A program made the position numbers and the translations under genes. Positions 33,690-45,870 of a stretch of DNA of 64,000 nt are shown piece after piece. The notes beneath the pieces were generated by a model. That model ran no database searches. It was given only the letters and a program-made list of their open reading frames with translations, and was not told where the DNA came from. The DNA is taken from NCBI GenBank assembly GCA_018398805.1, contig JAGFBZ010000738.1, positions 186,001 to 250,000 on the forward strand, in the 5' to 3' direction. The stretch is from Hirundichthys speculiger (lineage: Eukaryota > Chordata > Actinopteri > Beloniformes > Exocoetidae). How positions within the stretch are numbered: position 1 is the stretch's first letter; each line of letters opens with the position of its first letter.

Positions 33690-36060
33690 TAACCCCTAAC
33701 ACCCCGTCCTCTTACCATGCTTAGGCACCTCCTGTCCTGCCCGGATCGCACACTCCTCATCCACATTAATTGGCTGTCAAAAATGTGCTGAATTAACGGA
33801 TTAATGAGCGTAGATTTGAATCTTAAATTTGGTGAAGGGGGGGGGGGATGTTTCCCTGCCATGGCACAGACTCCCCCTGCCTCCCCTCTTATGTGCGCGG
33901 GCCTGTTACAGATATGCATCCAGGACATTTGAGCGGATTGCATTTCATTAGTTTGATTTGAGCGGACAGCACTAAGCTGCTGAGGGCTCTGCGCTGACAG
34001 CTAATTACAGGAATCAGCCTTGTCCACTGATAGAGAACAATGGGCTGGGATGAGCCTGCTTCACCAGGGGGACCGGCCCTGCATACAGCCCCAGCATTTA
34101 CCTCTCATATAGTTCCCAACATGGAGAACTATTTCTCCTGTTAAACGAGATGGAAAGCCTAAGTAAGCATTACCTTTCTCTTTAGTCAAACTCGACTCAA
34201 TTTTGAGATTGAAAGAGAAAGAATGACAGAGAGATGGGGTAAAATGGTCAACCTGGCCACCCTGGAAGCCATAATACCACCCCACCCCCCACCCTTCCTC
34301 CGTCCTCTCCCTATCCTTTGCTAACTACATAGCATCCTCCCAGGCTCTCCCAGGCTGGCCGTCTGCATGCAAAGATCTGTCCGCTTCCATAAATCCACTC
34401 ATCTTCAAATCATCAACATTAAAACACACCGCTCACTCAAGTGAACACTTTCCCCCTTAAAAGAGAATTAAAAAGATTAGCGTAAACGTCAGTACGTTTA
34501 GCGGCGCATTACCCTAGCAACATTCCAAATGGCAGTTTTCAGGCGGACGACTGGATTAGCTGTGCCCACCGTAATCTTTTGTCAGAAATCATATCTTTTC
34601 TCCGTTCACCATGCAAAGAAGTTTTCTATAATTTCCTCATCTAATGGTTAACTTTGTAAGAAATAGGAAAACTTCTTAGGAAAAAGCTGCAGTACTTAAG
34701 GGAGAGGCAATTTTATATTGAATCTGTCTAGTTTGTGTCCCTCTGTCTTGTTTGGGAAGAGCTGACATGGCCAGTGGCTAGTGGCCAGGTGTGCTGACAC
34801 AGACTATTATTTCAGGAGTGAGTATCACCATCTCTCAGCTTTTTGTGCCATTTTCAGGTCAGGCCTTTAGGTCATTTTATCCTACACATTCTACCAGTCT
34901 ATTTTCTGGTCGGCTGATGGAAGGTAATGACTGAGAGGCTGATGGTGGTGCTGGCGGGGCCTCACATGTAACTGTGTCATCTTAGCTCAGTGACAGAGCC
35001 TGTGGTGGCCTGCGTCTACCAAGAGAGCGCCGAGGCGGAGGTAGAGCCCGATGCCTGGTGTGAGGGGTCAGTGTGAGGTGGGCCTCGCCCTGACTGACAG
35101 GACACCAGGGTTTGTTATGGAGATTTGTCCCTGCCGTGGATCTCCTGTCGGCCCGGTTGTGGCATTCATGTCAATTTGCACCCCACGCACGTCGCTAGTC
35201 TAGCTGACAGGTGAGCAGTGGTACGGCGTCCTGTCTGCCTAATTGTACCCCGCAGTCTTGCCTGTGTGTGGGTGCAGAGGAGATGGCTAAGGCCCAAGCC
35301 CGTTAGCACCCTGCTTGCCCTGGTGGCCAGACCCAGAGCAGCTTTCTCAGCATGCGTGTAATCCAAGGTGAGGGCCTTTTGCTCTGTCAGATGGTTGTCT
35401 GCTGACTGCAGATAATGACGGACACGTCATTCAGCAAACCTGGCAAAACCTCAAAAAACCTGCTTCTCTGTGCACTAAGAAGATGCTGCACCTATATATC
35501 CTCACTACTCACAATACCTGCAAATAATAAAGCCAAATAGATACAGTAGTACACTTATGCCATATGTTGTCTAGTCATTTGGCTTTCAGAGTTAAGGGTA
35601 GGCTGTAATTTTTTTTTTTTTAATTTCAAAATGTATATATGATGGACTTGGATGTTAAAAAGCAAATTAAACTAATAAAGTATTTGTTTCTCCATTGTAT
35701 TTTTTTTTTTTCAAAAGATTTTCTTGTTTGAGGAACAGTTTGGGCTGTGTGTGTGTGCACATGTGCGTGTGTTGGGAGGGGGGGGGTGTATTTGTGGGGG
35801 AAGGGAAGGTGTCGGGGAGGTGTGCCATTTCCTGGCCCACGAAGGCCTTGGTGCCAGCTGTGCGGGACTGGTGCCGCATCCTGGGGGCAGATGCCTGCAG
35901 TGCTGCCTCCATGATCCCAGCTCTGTTCCTGTACCAGACCCTGCAGTCTGCTTCACGCCCCAGGGGTGGGGTTGTGTGTGTATGTGTGTGTGTGTGTTTG
36001 TGTGTGTGCACCCCCTCAGATGTTTGCACACACACACACAGTCACAAATGGCACATGTAA
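33690..36060. other. Low-repeat, GC-moderate block, possible conserved non-coding region
   Basis: About 2.4 kb almost free of recognisable TEs. It contains several stretches with ATTA/TAAT-rich or E-box-like motifs (33760-34020, 34380-34600, 34970-35400) and a balanced-composition patch at 35820-35975 flanked by (TG)n and (CA)n. The last patch is open in several frames, but no protein family is recognisable. This texture is typical of conserved non-coding DNA near developmental genes; it could also be ordinary unique DNA. Confidence 0.35.
35940..36050. repeat. (TG)n/(CA)n microsatellite cluster
   Basis: (TG)n at about 35972-36008 followed by (CA)n at about 36026-36040, with TG-rich flanks from 35745. 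Confidence 0.9.
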
Positions 36061-37530
36061 CTGGAAGTGCAAATACATGAACTCTCCTTCACTCACATGT
36101 GCACACACCTCCCAGGCTCTAGAGCATTAATTAGGTAGTCTCTAAGTCTGCCACACCGTGCACGGTCTACCTGCCATCATACACTGAAAAACAAGAGGAA
36201 GAGGCACCAATACCTGCAGAATTTAGAGGAAACGGAAGGTGTGGTTGGATACAACAACAGATAAAAAGAAGAAAAGAAGAGTTTCCACTCCATTTTTTTA
36301 CCTCTGAAAATTGGCTACTTCTCATCTTCAACCATATCCTTTACAGCTTTCATCCGTCTCCGTCTGTCTCGCCACACTTCTCAAAGTAAACCGTTACTGA
36401 CGCCACACTGGCATCTAGAGTCACTGCCGGGTACTGCAGCCTCGTGAAACATAAAATAACCAGACAGTTCAGATTCAGTTCAGGTTTCTTTTTAACTGTA
36501 AATTCCTGATAAACATTCTGTTATAATCCAGATGTTTCCAGATGTGAAATATGATGTATTGTGTGATTATTTGCTGCCAATCTCACCTAATCTAGAGGCA
36601 AGTCAAGCTTTTCATGTCATTTTCCACCCTGTGATATTAAAACATATAAATATATATACGTATTTGTATTTGGTTGAATGCCTCTGATTTTTGGGCACAT
36701 GACTTGAGCTTTTGACTGCAATTTTAACATGATTAGATTGATTTTGAAACATGAACCAAAATGAGATAAGATAATAAATATTCAGGTTTTAGAATAGTCA
36801 GATTAACAGATACTACTCAAAGTGGTGTGCGATGAGTCTAGAGCTGTGGCAGCTGTCTTGAGTGTGTGTTTTGCACATGTAGGGCAGAAATGTTCCTGGT
36901 ACGCTGATTTCCAACAGGACCTCCTCCACTCGTCATGGCCTGCGGCTCCCTCCTTCTTCTCGCCCACCTCCTCCTCCTCCTCTACGCACAATCAATTGAC
37001 TGACGCCTCTGACCAACTCCCAGAGCACACTGCTGAGGAAGGGAAGTTATTGGAGTCGTGTGGGGGTGTGTGGGTGAGCCTGCATCATATTTGTCCAGTG
37101 GGATTGTGCATGTAATAATAATTTGGGTATAATCTACAGAAATCTTCTGCAGTTTCAAAGGTGAGCATAACTCATGCGTTCAGATCAACCCTAGTGGTGT
37201 TTTTGATGTGTTCAGAATCCTACGTGAGCCTTGATTTGTTTAGTGTTGATTACTGGTGCTTTTCAGACACCCAGAGCATGACCCCTGAGCAGTACCACGG
37301 GAAGTAGGGGTGCTGAGGATCCTGCAGCCCCCTCTGTTGGCTGTGCTGCAGTACCTTAAAAATGTTAAAAAAAAAAAAAAAAAACATTGGAAACAAGGGA
37401 GAAAAAATGTAAATGTTTAAAGTTTACTATAAATTCTAGTGGTCTGGTATAATGTTTATTACAGTATTATGCAGTAGAGGGTCGTGCATTTAATACCTGG
37501 GCCAGTGCAGGTTTAACTATAAATATATAT
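36061..37530. other. Gene-free stretch
   Basis: No supported gene. 37262-37291 (TTCAGACACCCAGAGCATGACCCCTGAGCA) resembles a scrap of the antisense LINE 3'UTR. A poly-A run lies at about 37367-37384. Confidence 0.35.
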
Positions 37531-37533
37531 ATA

Positions 37534-37965
37534 CAGTCATGGAAAAAATTATTAGACCACCCTTGTTTTCTTCAGTTTCTTGTTCATTTTAATGCCTGGT
37601 ACAACTAAAGGTACATTTGTTTGGACAAACATAACGATAACCACAAAGATTGCTCATAAGAGTTGAAAGTGAAGAAAAAATGGTCCTGAGTCCTGGTCAG
37701 AGTCCTGACCTCAACCTGATAGAAGACCTTTGGGATGAATTAGAGCAGAGACTGAGAACCAGACCTTCTGGTCCAACATCAGTGTGTTGACCTCACAGAT
37801 GGAAGAATGGTCAAAAATCCCCATAAACACACTCCTAAACCTTGTGGACAGCCTTCCCAGAAGATGTTGTAGTTGCAAAAGGTCGACCCACGTCATATTG
37901 ATTAGGAATGGGATGTCACCAAAGCTCATATGTGAGTCGAGGCAGGTGAGCAAATACGTATGGTA
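37534..37965 (+). pseudogene. Tc1-like deletion derivative
   Basis: Starts TA|CAGTCATGGAAAAAATTATTAGACCACCC, a common fish Tc1 terminus. After about 140 bp it jumps to the transposase C-terminus: SQSPDLNLIEDLWDELEQRL, MEEWSKIP and VDSLPRRC (family SPDLNPIENLWDEL...EEW..IP...V.SMPRR). The N-terminal two thirds and the first two catalytic aspartates are missing. No clean right TIR; the end resembles another Tc1 family's GGCAGGTGAGCAAATAC. Confidence 0.75.
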
Positions 37966-37969
37966 TTTC

Positions 37970-39010
37970 CTTTTTAATTTCAATTGTTGCATCCCTCTTT
38001 TTAATACATCTTGTTTTAATAAATCTAATTTCTAATTACCTTATGACCCTCCAAGTGCCCTTAATATTATTTTTATATTTTTGTAACAGGTGACTACAAT
38101 AGTCTTGTTTTTGCTTTCCCATTATAAATATCAATCTATTTATATATTTTTTATACTTTTCCTCCTTTTCATTAATTTGATTCATTATATAAGTCCATAT
38201 ATAATGTATTCTTCTTTTTACAAGCTTTTCCAAACCTTTTGCCATCTGTGGTTTTGACCTATTTTCTGATTTCTGTATGCATTCTTTCAGAGGACAATGA
38301 TTATCATAAACTCTTAAAAATCATATCCTGAAAATGATTTATATAACTCATTGACATCCTTAACATAAATGTCTTGCCAGTCATAATTTAAAGATTAATC
38401 TTTCAATGCTTCAATAGCAATGGATGATTTACTCTTACAAAATAATTCATCTTTTCCACTCCTAAAAGTAAGTTATTTTTCATTTCCATGACTACAAAAA
38501 CAGGGAAATGATCAGTATATCAGAGACTCACAGTCCATTCTTTATCCTTAGACCAGCTCGATTTACAAAGATAGTTTCAATCAATGTAGCACTGTCTTTA
38601 GTTATTCTTCTGGGCCTTAAAATGAGTGGATACAAACTCAATTTAAACTTAGTATTTACACATTCAGCAGTTTAAGGTGCTCGATAGTTTTAAACAAATA
38701 ATTATTAAGGTCACCAAAAACCAAAATAACCTTATTTTTATTATACCTCTCAAAAATCCCAGAATTCTCCGATTAAGCTGATCTATCCAGGAACCTGGAG
38801 TCCAATAAACACTTAATACACAATATTCATATATTTTCTTGTTGTTTTTTTTTTTACCCTCAGTTTCAATAGTTAAACATTCCATAAAATCATCAACAGA
38901 AAATGTCATATTGGCCAATTACCATTACAATTTATATCCATCCTCACAAACAACACAAACAAGGCAACACCACCCTCCCCTTTTGTTAAACTTGTTTTAA
39001 GCCAATATGC
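37970..39010 (-). pseudogene. Non-LTR retrotransposon endonuclease and linker
   Basis: Read right to left: KGEGGVALFV, DDFMECLTIETEGKK, YEYCVLSVYWTPGSWIDQLN (family CVYRTPG), a GDLNNYLF-like block (GDFN), TVSL-YTDHFPVFV (SDH motif), then GKRFGKACKKKN-LYMDLYNE and KYKKYINRLIFIMGKQKQDYCSHLLQKYKNNIKGTWRVI. The last resembles the KxYKNKL..I....K..Y...L...NIK.TW..L linker of fish I/jockey-group LINEs. Frames are broken and no RT follows. The clade is uncertain. Confidence 0.65.
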
Positions 39011-39033
39011 CCTCTCTCTCTCTCTCTCTCTCT

Positions 39034-39092
<59 letters not shown>

Positions 39093-39120
39093 CATATATA
39101 TGTGTGTGTGTGTGTGTGGG
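39011..39120. repeat. Compound (TC)n(TA)n(TG)n microsatellite
   Basis: (CT)n at 39011-39034, (TA)n at about 39036-39087, then ATACATA and (TG)n to 39118. It truncates the LINE relic on its left. Confidence 0.95.
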
Positions 39121-39209
39121 TGGAGGTATTAAACACTAACCCCCAAAACCAAGAAGAACTTAAACTTGGAAAAAGTTTTTTTTTTAAAAAAAAAACTTTT
39201 TATTATACC

Positions 39210-39257
39210 TTGTACAAAGTTAATTTTGCAATTAACTTTGTACAAAGTTAATTGCAA
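39210..39257. repeat. Overlapping perfect palindromes
   Basis: 39210-39224 and 39231-39245 are 15-bp reverse complements around TTTGCA. 39226-39257 is a perfect 32-bp palindrome centred on GTAC. Unit GTACAAAGTTAATT occurs twice. A T-run/A-run palindrome lies just upstream at 39171-39202. Confidence 0.92.
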
Positions 39258-39261
39258 CATT

Positions 39262-40685
39262 AAATGTATTCAAGACATGATTTCTTAATTCACCATACTT
39301 CACCTTCTCAGTTTGAATTGTTTGCACTCCACTGAATGTGTGTGTGTGTGTGTGTGTGTGTCACTGTAGCAATTTAGAAATCAGTTTGCACTCTCACACA
39401 ATCCCAGCTGTGAATCCAAAACCCTGACTGGTAGAAAATAGACACACTGCTAGTTTGTTCACCTGTTTTTTTTTTTGTTGTGAGATTTCACCTCTGAGGC
39501 AGGGAGCTGTAGATACCAGGTGTGCGGAAGAGAGCACCCTCCTTTGGGAGCACATAAATCTGCTGTCATGGCCACCAACACATGTGTGCCTGTGTGTGCA
39601 TGTCCTAGTGTGTGGCCCCAGCACCCCAGGGAGCTGGTCAGCTGTTGTTTCATACAGGAGATTACAAAGCTTAATCAGTCTGTCTTATCAGGTACAGCTG
39701 ATGCTGGAAAGTCTCAGAACACACATACATACTCACGAAACACAACCTCACCAGACACACACACACATGTCCCTTTACACCCAATTAGCCCTGATACTGA
39801 GCACACCACAGCAGGGGACTTCAGACACACCCACTGTGTACAGGTGAGCACAATCGGCCGCACTCATTCAGGCCCGTACATGTAGCATTATGGTACACAC
39901 ACGCACAGGACTATGAAATTACAGATTGTTATTTAACGTGAAGCAGTGATGTAATTCAATATACTACATATACAATGATACCTTTTTCTTTTTTGATATT
40001 CTGAATGATGCTGTGGAATAAACTTTGGTATACCCTAAGTGTGATGTTAAAAATTCATTCTGAGGTCTAACTGTGCTAAAGTTGCTGTGTCATGCTGTGG
40101 CAAAATTAAGGCCGTGACTCTTCGCCTCAAATCCTGCTTCATTTTGAGGCCACCGGTTGTTTGGTGTTGTCTCTATCAAGTAGCTGAGTCAGTGTCTAGA
40201 CAGATCCCAAGGTTACCGGTTACTGTGTTTTTCCACTTGATATTAGATGAACTGTATTAGATGAACTGCCCGCCTTTTTGTTTTTGTCATTCTGGAGAAT
40301 CCAGCGTTCTGTGATGTTTTTTTTTTAATGCAGCCTTGGAGAAATAAACTCCGTTTTGCACCTCCGTCGTTTGTCGGTGCCTTGTTTAACAACCGAATAG
40401 ATCGCATCACCAGTGCACATTAATAATAATTCTTACGACTAAGAAAATATCCATATTCTTAGATTACACTAAGTTTCAGAGAAAACTGGGCAGCACAGTG
40501 GTGTGGTGTTAAGGACTATTGCCAGACACTAGTTCCTGGTCTAAATCTCATATGAGCATTTCTACGGGTTTAAGTTTGTGTTACATCACAGGTGAGCACA
40601 GTCCCTCTTAAAGTACCACACATTTGTATTTTATGCAAGCTTTAGTTAGTGCAGTTCTGTACATTGTTGTTATTATTATTATTAT
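39262..40685. other. Gene-free stretch with (TG)n/(CA)n
   Basis: A (TG)n tract lies at about 39339-39361 and CA-rich segments at 39710-39780. 40484-40590 (GGGCAGCACAGTGGTGTGGTG) resembles the start of a fish SINE/LINE-type repeat. No gene. Confidence 0.4.
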
Positions 40686-40694
40686 GAGTCAAAC

Positions 40695-40830
40695 AAGTGA
40701 TCTCCCCAGTGACTTAGTGGTTAGTTCTGGTGTCTACTAGAGGTCCCAAGTTCGAATCCTGGTTCTGTCAGAAAGGGCATCCGATGTAAAATTTGTAGCC
40801 TCATCAGAGATGGCGACAAGTCTGCATACA
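40695..40830 (+). mobile_element. tRNA-derived SINE fragment
   Basis: A-box-like TGACTTAGTGGTTAG and B box GTTCGAATCC (40750-40759), then AGAAAGGGCATCCGATGTAAAA, a recurring fish SINE body. It is too short and lacks cloverleaf pairing for a functional tRNA. Confidence 0.65.
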
Positions 40831-40839
40831 AACGGGAGG

Positions 40840-41025
40840 TTGAACAGCTGGGAACAGCTGGTTCTCTGGCGCAGTCACTACAGCTTCGAGCTCAGCACTC
40901 TAAAGACTGTTGAGATGACAATGGACTTCAGGTTGAAATCAAAGAGTAGCTAAGAACAGGAGAAATATTCCTTGTATGTATGCTCACACATATCTGGGAA
41001 TAAAACCTGATTCTGATTCTGATTG
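40840..41025 (+). pseudogene. Rex3/RTE-like LINE 3' fragment
   Basis: GCGCAGTCACTACAGCTTCGAGCTC...ACTGTTGAGATGACAATGGACTTCAGG encodes HYSFELSTLKTVEMTMDFR (family L.LNxxKTxEMxVDFR of RTE/Rex3-type RT). Internal sequence is then deleted. The copy ends AATAAAACCTGATTCTGATTCTGATT, a Rex3-like tail. Confidence 0.6.
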
Positions 41026-41144
41026 TACCAAGGATCGAATGTGGATCACTGTGCTTTGGTGACCCTGAACAGGGAACAGCTGAAATGGAAGTTGTAGTCA
41101 AATGATAATAAAGCATTAACAATTTTTTGAAATATAAATCTTTA

Positions 41145-41214
41145 GGGCCCGAGAACCTGGGGTGTGAGGACCATATTGTATTTAAAATATTTATGATGAT
41201 GATGATTGTTATCA

Positions 41215-41262
<48 letters not shown>
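41145..41262. repeat. GGGCCCGAG repeat with (ATT)n
   Basis: GGGCCCGAGAACCTGGGGTGTGAGGACC...TATTGTATTT leads to a (ATT)n tract at 41207-41262. A second copy, GGGCCCGAGCAACAAGGGTGTGATGAC, follows the (ATT)n at 42230. This is a common fish dispersed repeat. Confidence 0.7.
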
Positions 41263-41263
<1 letters not shown>

Positions 41264-41690
41264 AGTGAATCCTCAAAGTTCACGGTCTCAGCAATTGCGG
41301 TCTCATGACATTGTGGAGGTTTCAAAAATATTCATTAAAAAAATATTCAAAAAAAAAAAAAAATCAAAGTAAGAAAATACAAAGCGTGTGAGGCTGAAGC
41401 GAACACATCACATCATCAAGAACAAGTCTCAGGAAGCAACAAGAGCCTACAAGGGGATGCCCTGTGAACTAAAATTGAGGCCTGTGATTGGCTGCTATGG
41501 CGGGCATTACTGTGGCGTCTAGTGGTCTGTACGCTGATTGGCTGACATGCGTCCCCGCATCTCCCATCTCTTGCTCTTGTGAGACAAAGCTGAGTTTAAC
41601 GCTGGTACACTTGGTGTTTCCATTCGTCAGTTCCGAATATCGCTTGCTTATTTCAGTGATTTAGTGCCGTTTTAAAGTTAACTCATTCAC
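41264..41690. mobile_element. MITE (CAGTGAATCCTC family)
   Basis: Starts CAGTGAATCCTCAAAGTTCACGG and contains GTGATTGGCTG twice, features of a fish mariner/hAT MITE family. The right end is not located precisely. Confidence 0.45.
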
Positions 41691-41819
41691 TGTCATTGAC
41701 GTCTATAGATGTTAATCGGGTCTAATATGTGTCACTGGGGTTGCTAGGCAGAGCTTCAAAATTGAAAAAATAGATATCATAAAAATTATGTGTTTAGTGT
41801 TCGAAGTTGAAAAATGTGT

Positions 41820-41972
41820 ATGGAGCTAAATCAGGTTCAAAAGTTTTGTAACTCAAAACAAAAACTTAAACCTGAAAAAAAGAGATCTGAAAGTAAGAGA
41901 AAGATTTGAACCTTTCAGTTACAGATTTTTGTTTTTCAGCCACAAAATTTTTGACGCTAAATTTAGCTCCAT
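41820..41972. mobile_element. Fold-back MITE
   Basis: The left ATGGAGCTAAATCAGG...AAAACAAAAAC and the right end read inverted, ATGGAGCTAAATTTAGCG...AAAAACAAAAATCTG, form imperfect arms of about 50 bp with little spacer. Non-coding. Confidence 0.7.
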
Positions 41973-42122
41973 ATATGTGGACCATTGAACCTATCTGAAC
42001 GAAACAGACAGGACAATTAATGAGGTAGTGGTTATTTTATGAAATAGACCATATGTTGGAATGTATGAGATGTTTGTTTTAATGAAAGGCATGTGAGCCT
42101 TTGACCTCACCTACAAAAGGAC

Positions 42123-42131
42123 AAATGGGTG

Positions 42132-42229
<98 letters not shown>

Positions 42230-42262
42230 GTGGGCCCGAGCAACAAGGGTGTGATGACTATT
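42123..42262. repeat. (ATT)n microsatellite plus GGGCCCGAG repeat
   Basis: About 105 bp of pure ATT repeat (some 35 units) ending in TGTGGGCCCGAGCAACAAGGG, related to 41145. Confidence 0.97.
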
Positions 42263-45095
42263 GTATTTCCAGAAACAGATTGATTCATTCAGGTTTCACT
42301 GATTTTAGAGACTCCTGCACTGCGTGTTCTGATGTGTCTTGAGTGGCTGACAGAAATAAAAACACAAACTTTTGTGGCTTTCACAGTCTCTGCCTTTCTC
42401 TTTATTTTCCTGATTCACTTGCTCTCATCCCTCTACTTCCTTCTCGCAGGCTCTTCCTCTCTCTGATGCCACTGTCTGTCTGGAGATTAATTAAACAGCT
42501 ACCCAGCCAGCCACTGTCACACCAGCCATCATCTGAATTTCCTTGCCATCAGCTCTCTGCCACAGTGGGGCTGGAGCAAGAGTATCTCTCTCTATGCGTG
42601 CACAGCTACACATAATATTAAAAATATTCTGCTTTTTTAATGTGGGCTAAATTTTAGTTATCTTTATGCCCAACACAATTGCAGATTGTGTGATATTTCA
42701 AAATGTGTTCCTTGTTGTGTAAATTTGTGCAATTGTGTCTTCATATGAGCAAATTAAATGTATATTAGGGAAAAAAAAACAAACAAATTATTGTAACTCT
42801 GCATGTGTGTGCAGAAATGTACAAAATTAAAGAGGGGCTGAGTGTCGGCTGTTTGTCGGCATTGCTATCATCCATAGATAGTGCTGGTAACAATGGAATG
42901 TGCACACCAGCCAGTCTCATTGCTACAATCCAGGCCTGTTGTTGTTCGCCTGTCTTCTTCTTTTTAGTTCTCCATTATACTATAAGGAAGTAAGCTGAGG
43001 TAATGTTTGTATGTATGTGTAAGGGGTAGGGTCACTGAAGCTGGCAGCTCAACTTGCCTCTTCTCGGCTTTTCCGGCCTTAATTAAGATATGCTGTCAAA
43101 AGTGACAAACACATTTGCATGAGTGTGTATTTCAGAGTGTGCTTTTATCTCTCTCTGTCTCTCTGACTGCCCACCACTGTTAACCAGATTTCCATCACTC
43201 ACATCCAGAATTGTGCACATATACACATTTGTAGGCTCACAATATAGAGATTTATACTTTTCTCACTACTGCATGGGGAACTCTTGAGGAAATGTTTGAG
43301 GAGAATATAGAGAGGGGAATATTCAACCATTACCATGAACAGACATAGAAAAATTCAGTCCAGTTCACTTCAGTAAATCTCAATTTAATTCAAATTAATT
43401 TAATTACATCCATTCAACTCAATTTTACTTTTTTAATCTCTGAGGTTAAGTTTTCTTGTTGTAATCAGTCAGTGTTCGAAAGTCACAGCAGAGTCATTGT
43501 AGAAGGTATTGCTGTGGGCAAGAATGATCTATAGTGGTCTGTATTTTTGATAACTTTAAAAGTGTTGATTGATAACACTTCTTTGTTTACACAGCACTGT
43601 TTACACTATATTGTGAAAACGCTGCACAAAATGTAAAAGTCAAAGGCCTCGATGTAATGCAAAGGTATGACAGCATTTTTCCCTTGATCAACACCAGCTA
43701 CACTTCACATCTTGCTGCAGAGCCAGTTTATTTGACTGTGTTGTCTCATTTTGCCATCTTTTCCATTATTGGTTGACCTTATCTATATGCTCCATAAAAA
43801 GTCTCCATGGAACCAGATCTACTATACCTTCCATGTATAATGACATAACATGCAGAACACACAGCTTTATTCCTTGAAACACACCGTCACAGGTTCTAAT
43901 AAGGCAACAGTTGGAGAAAGTGTTATAATGAATGCCAAAGCTGAGTACTACAAGTTATTTTCTTCTTGTAGCTCTTAAGAAACATGGATTGTGAATGAAG
44001 GCAGGATCAGGCCTGCTGTGGTTTGTAATATGTATGAATGTTTTTACATGCAACAAGCCCACTGTTATATCTAGCACCGCAGGTGTAGACCAGGACTTCT
44101 GACGCCTTTCAAAGCAGCCAAATGCATTAGGATTTGCCTCCTCACTGAGCTAGAGAATATATGCTCTGCACAGTGATGAATAATTTAAAGAAACCTTTTT
44201 TTTTCAGCTATTATTATAAGGAAAGATTTGTTAAGGATTGGTTAATCAGATGAAATGATATAATTATTCAATTCCAATTAATTACCTCTGCACATCTGAT
44301 GGATATTCTTTTTGGATGTGTTTAAGATGCTTTGAGCAACCAGGTCATGTCCAAAAGGTGGATAAAGATTATTCCAATGTAATTATTCAGCAGTGTCCTA
44401 TTATTTCCAGAGTGCTTGACCATGATGAACTGCTTATAAATGGAGTGTAATCTTGATGTTACTCTTCTACACACAAGCTAATAAATTTGTAGTTTAGTGA
44501 CAACTACTCTTTTGTAAAGTAAATAAGCATATTTTGATTTGGCTGAGATTCAAACCACCAACATTTCAGTTCAAAGATGAACATCTTGCTGAAAAAAGAG
44601 AAGGTAAGATAAATGTCACAATAATGATATTTTGGTAAAGACTGGGCTGGTGCTTTGTTTAAACATTACTATGGCCTTTGGTTAAAGGAGTACAAACATT
44701 AGGATGAATACGCACACAAAAACCCATTTCATTTTAATGTTACATCTGTTACGGCATGTCTGTCTAGTGATTTTTTTTTTAAGTCTATGCAAATTAAGCC
44801 CACAGATCAAAATTTAAGTTTAACTATTTAAATTTTAACTACAAGCCACAGGTTACAAGGTTAAATTATTAAATTAATAAAATGGAGCACATAAACTACT
44901 CAACCCAATATCAAATAACTTGATTGAACTAACAGATCAATGTTACTATGTTTAATGTTCAAACACCTTGAAATTACATTGCAAAATAAAATCAGTCCAA
45001 ATTGAATTCCCAGGGCGTCACCAGACACACCGTTACTGTGAGCACAAGCTACAAACAGTGCAGCCAAGGCTAACAGAAACAAATGTCCGTCATTA
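42263..45095. other. Low-repeat stretch without a supported gene
   Basis: Mostly unique sequence. 43020-43140 (CTTTTCCGGCCTTAATTAAGATATGCTGTC...ATTTGCATGAG) has the motif density of a conserved non-coding element, including an octamer-like ATTTGCAT. No ORF with family resemblance. Confidence 0.35.
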
Positions 45096-45099
45096 AAAG

Positions 45100-45866
45100 T
45101 TCATCCTAAATTCATACTCTCTTAAAAACCCATAAAGCTCACCAACTGTGTCTTCAAGGGTTTTTAAATGAGTACCCAGTTCTGCACATTGATCACTGGA
45201 CTAGATCAAGTACTCAAGGCTCTTTAACCTTGCTGCTGTCATCTCCTGATGCTCTGTCACCAAGGGCGAAGTGTCAACAGCTCTGGGTCCAATCAGATGA
45301 TTGACGAGTTCCACATGGCAGAAGGGATAGGTAATTTGCCACAACACCTCTCACTTGATATTTTCAAGGATGCCTCATGGAAAGATTGCCCAAATGAATT
45401 CAAAGGAGACGAGGACATTCCTCTTGTTTCACCTGTTCCTCAACAGGAAGGACAACCAGGCGTCTGACGTTCTGATGTAGCACGGTCCCTTGAAAACTTC
45501 CATTTATGTCACTGGAAGTCAACTCCTCTAGATTAGGCCTTGGGTCCAGAAGGACAAAGGGCAACCCGAACATTGACATCCCTCACAATGCCTTTGGGAT
45601 CTGGATTCACACTGACAACTCTACCAAGCTTGAACTGTCCTCCGAGTGTGCTTTGGTCATATATGTCCCTTACAGTAACGTTTGTCTGTGTTGTGTGCCA
45701 CTTGCTCCTCACAAATAAATTGGGACCAGCCAGTTGACTCCAGGACCACCAAAACATGCAGATTTAAGCTTGTATTTCTTCCAGCCTTGTAAAGATAACT
45801 TGAATCATTAAAATGCCCTGAAATTACTACTCTGAGAGGCCCAAGTAAGAGTGTATTAGGTGTGAT
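45100..45866 (-). pseudogene. BEL/Pao retrotransposon: integrase C-terminal part
   Basis: Minus strand, right to left: ITPNTLLLGPL, then STGWSQFICEEQVAHNT or, in the longest frame, PNLFVRSKWHTTQTNVTVRDI, LGGQFKLGRVVSVNPDPKGIVRDVNVR, the C-terminal integrase domain of BEL/Pao elements. VRRLVVLPVEEQ follows, a polyprotein end typical of fish BEL elements. Several frame changes. It continues, across the inserted element 45871-47393, the integrase at 47398-47830. Likely pol remnant; the 3' LTR was not identified. Confidence 0.75.
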
Positions 45867-45870
45867 TTAA

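Noticed and set aside
35667..36080. Four overlapping open frames of 108-122 codons on both strands
   Set aside because: Created by (TG)n/(CA)n and G-rich tracts. The central patch 35820-35975 is open in several frames but shows no known domain, start context or splice structure.
40695..40830. tRNA gene
   Set aside because: A and B boxes are present, but there is no plausible acceptor stem or anticodon arm; it fits a SINE head.
42101..42283. Poly-tyrosine open frame
   Set aside because: It is the translation of a pure (ATT)n microsatellite, not a gene.
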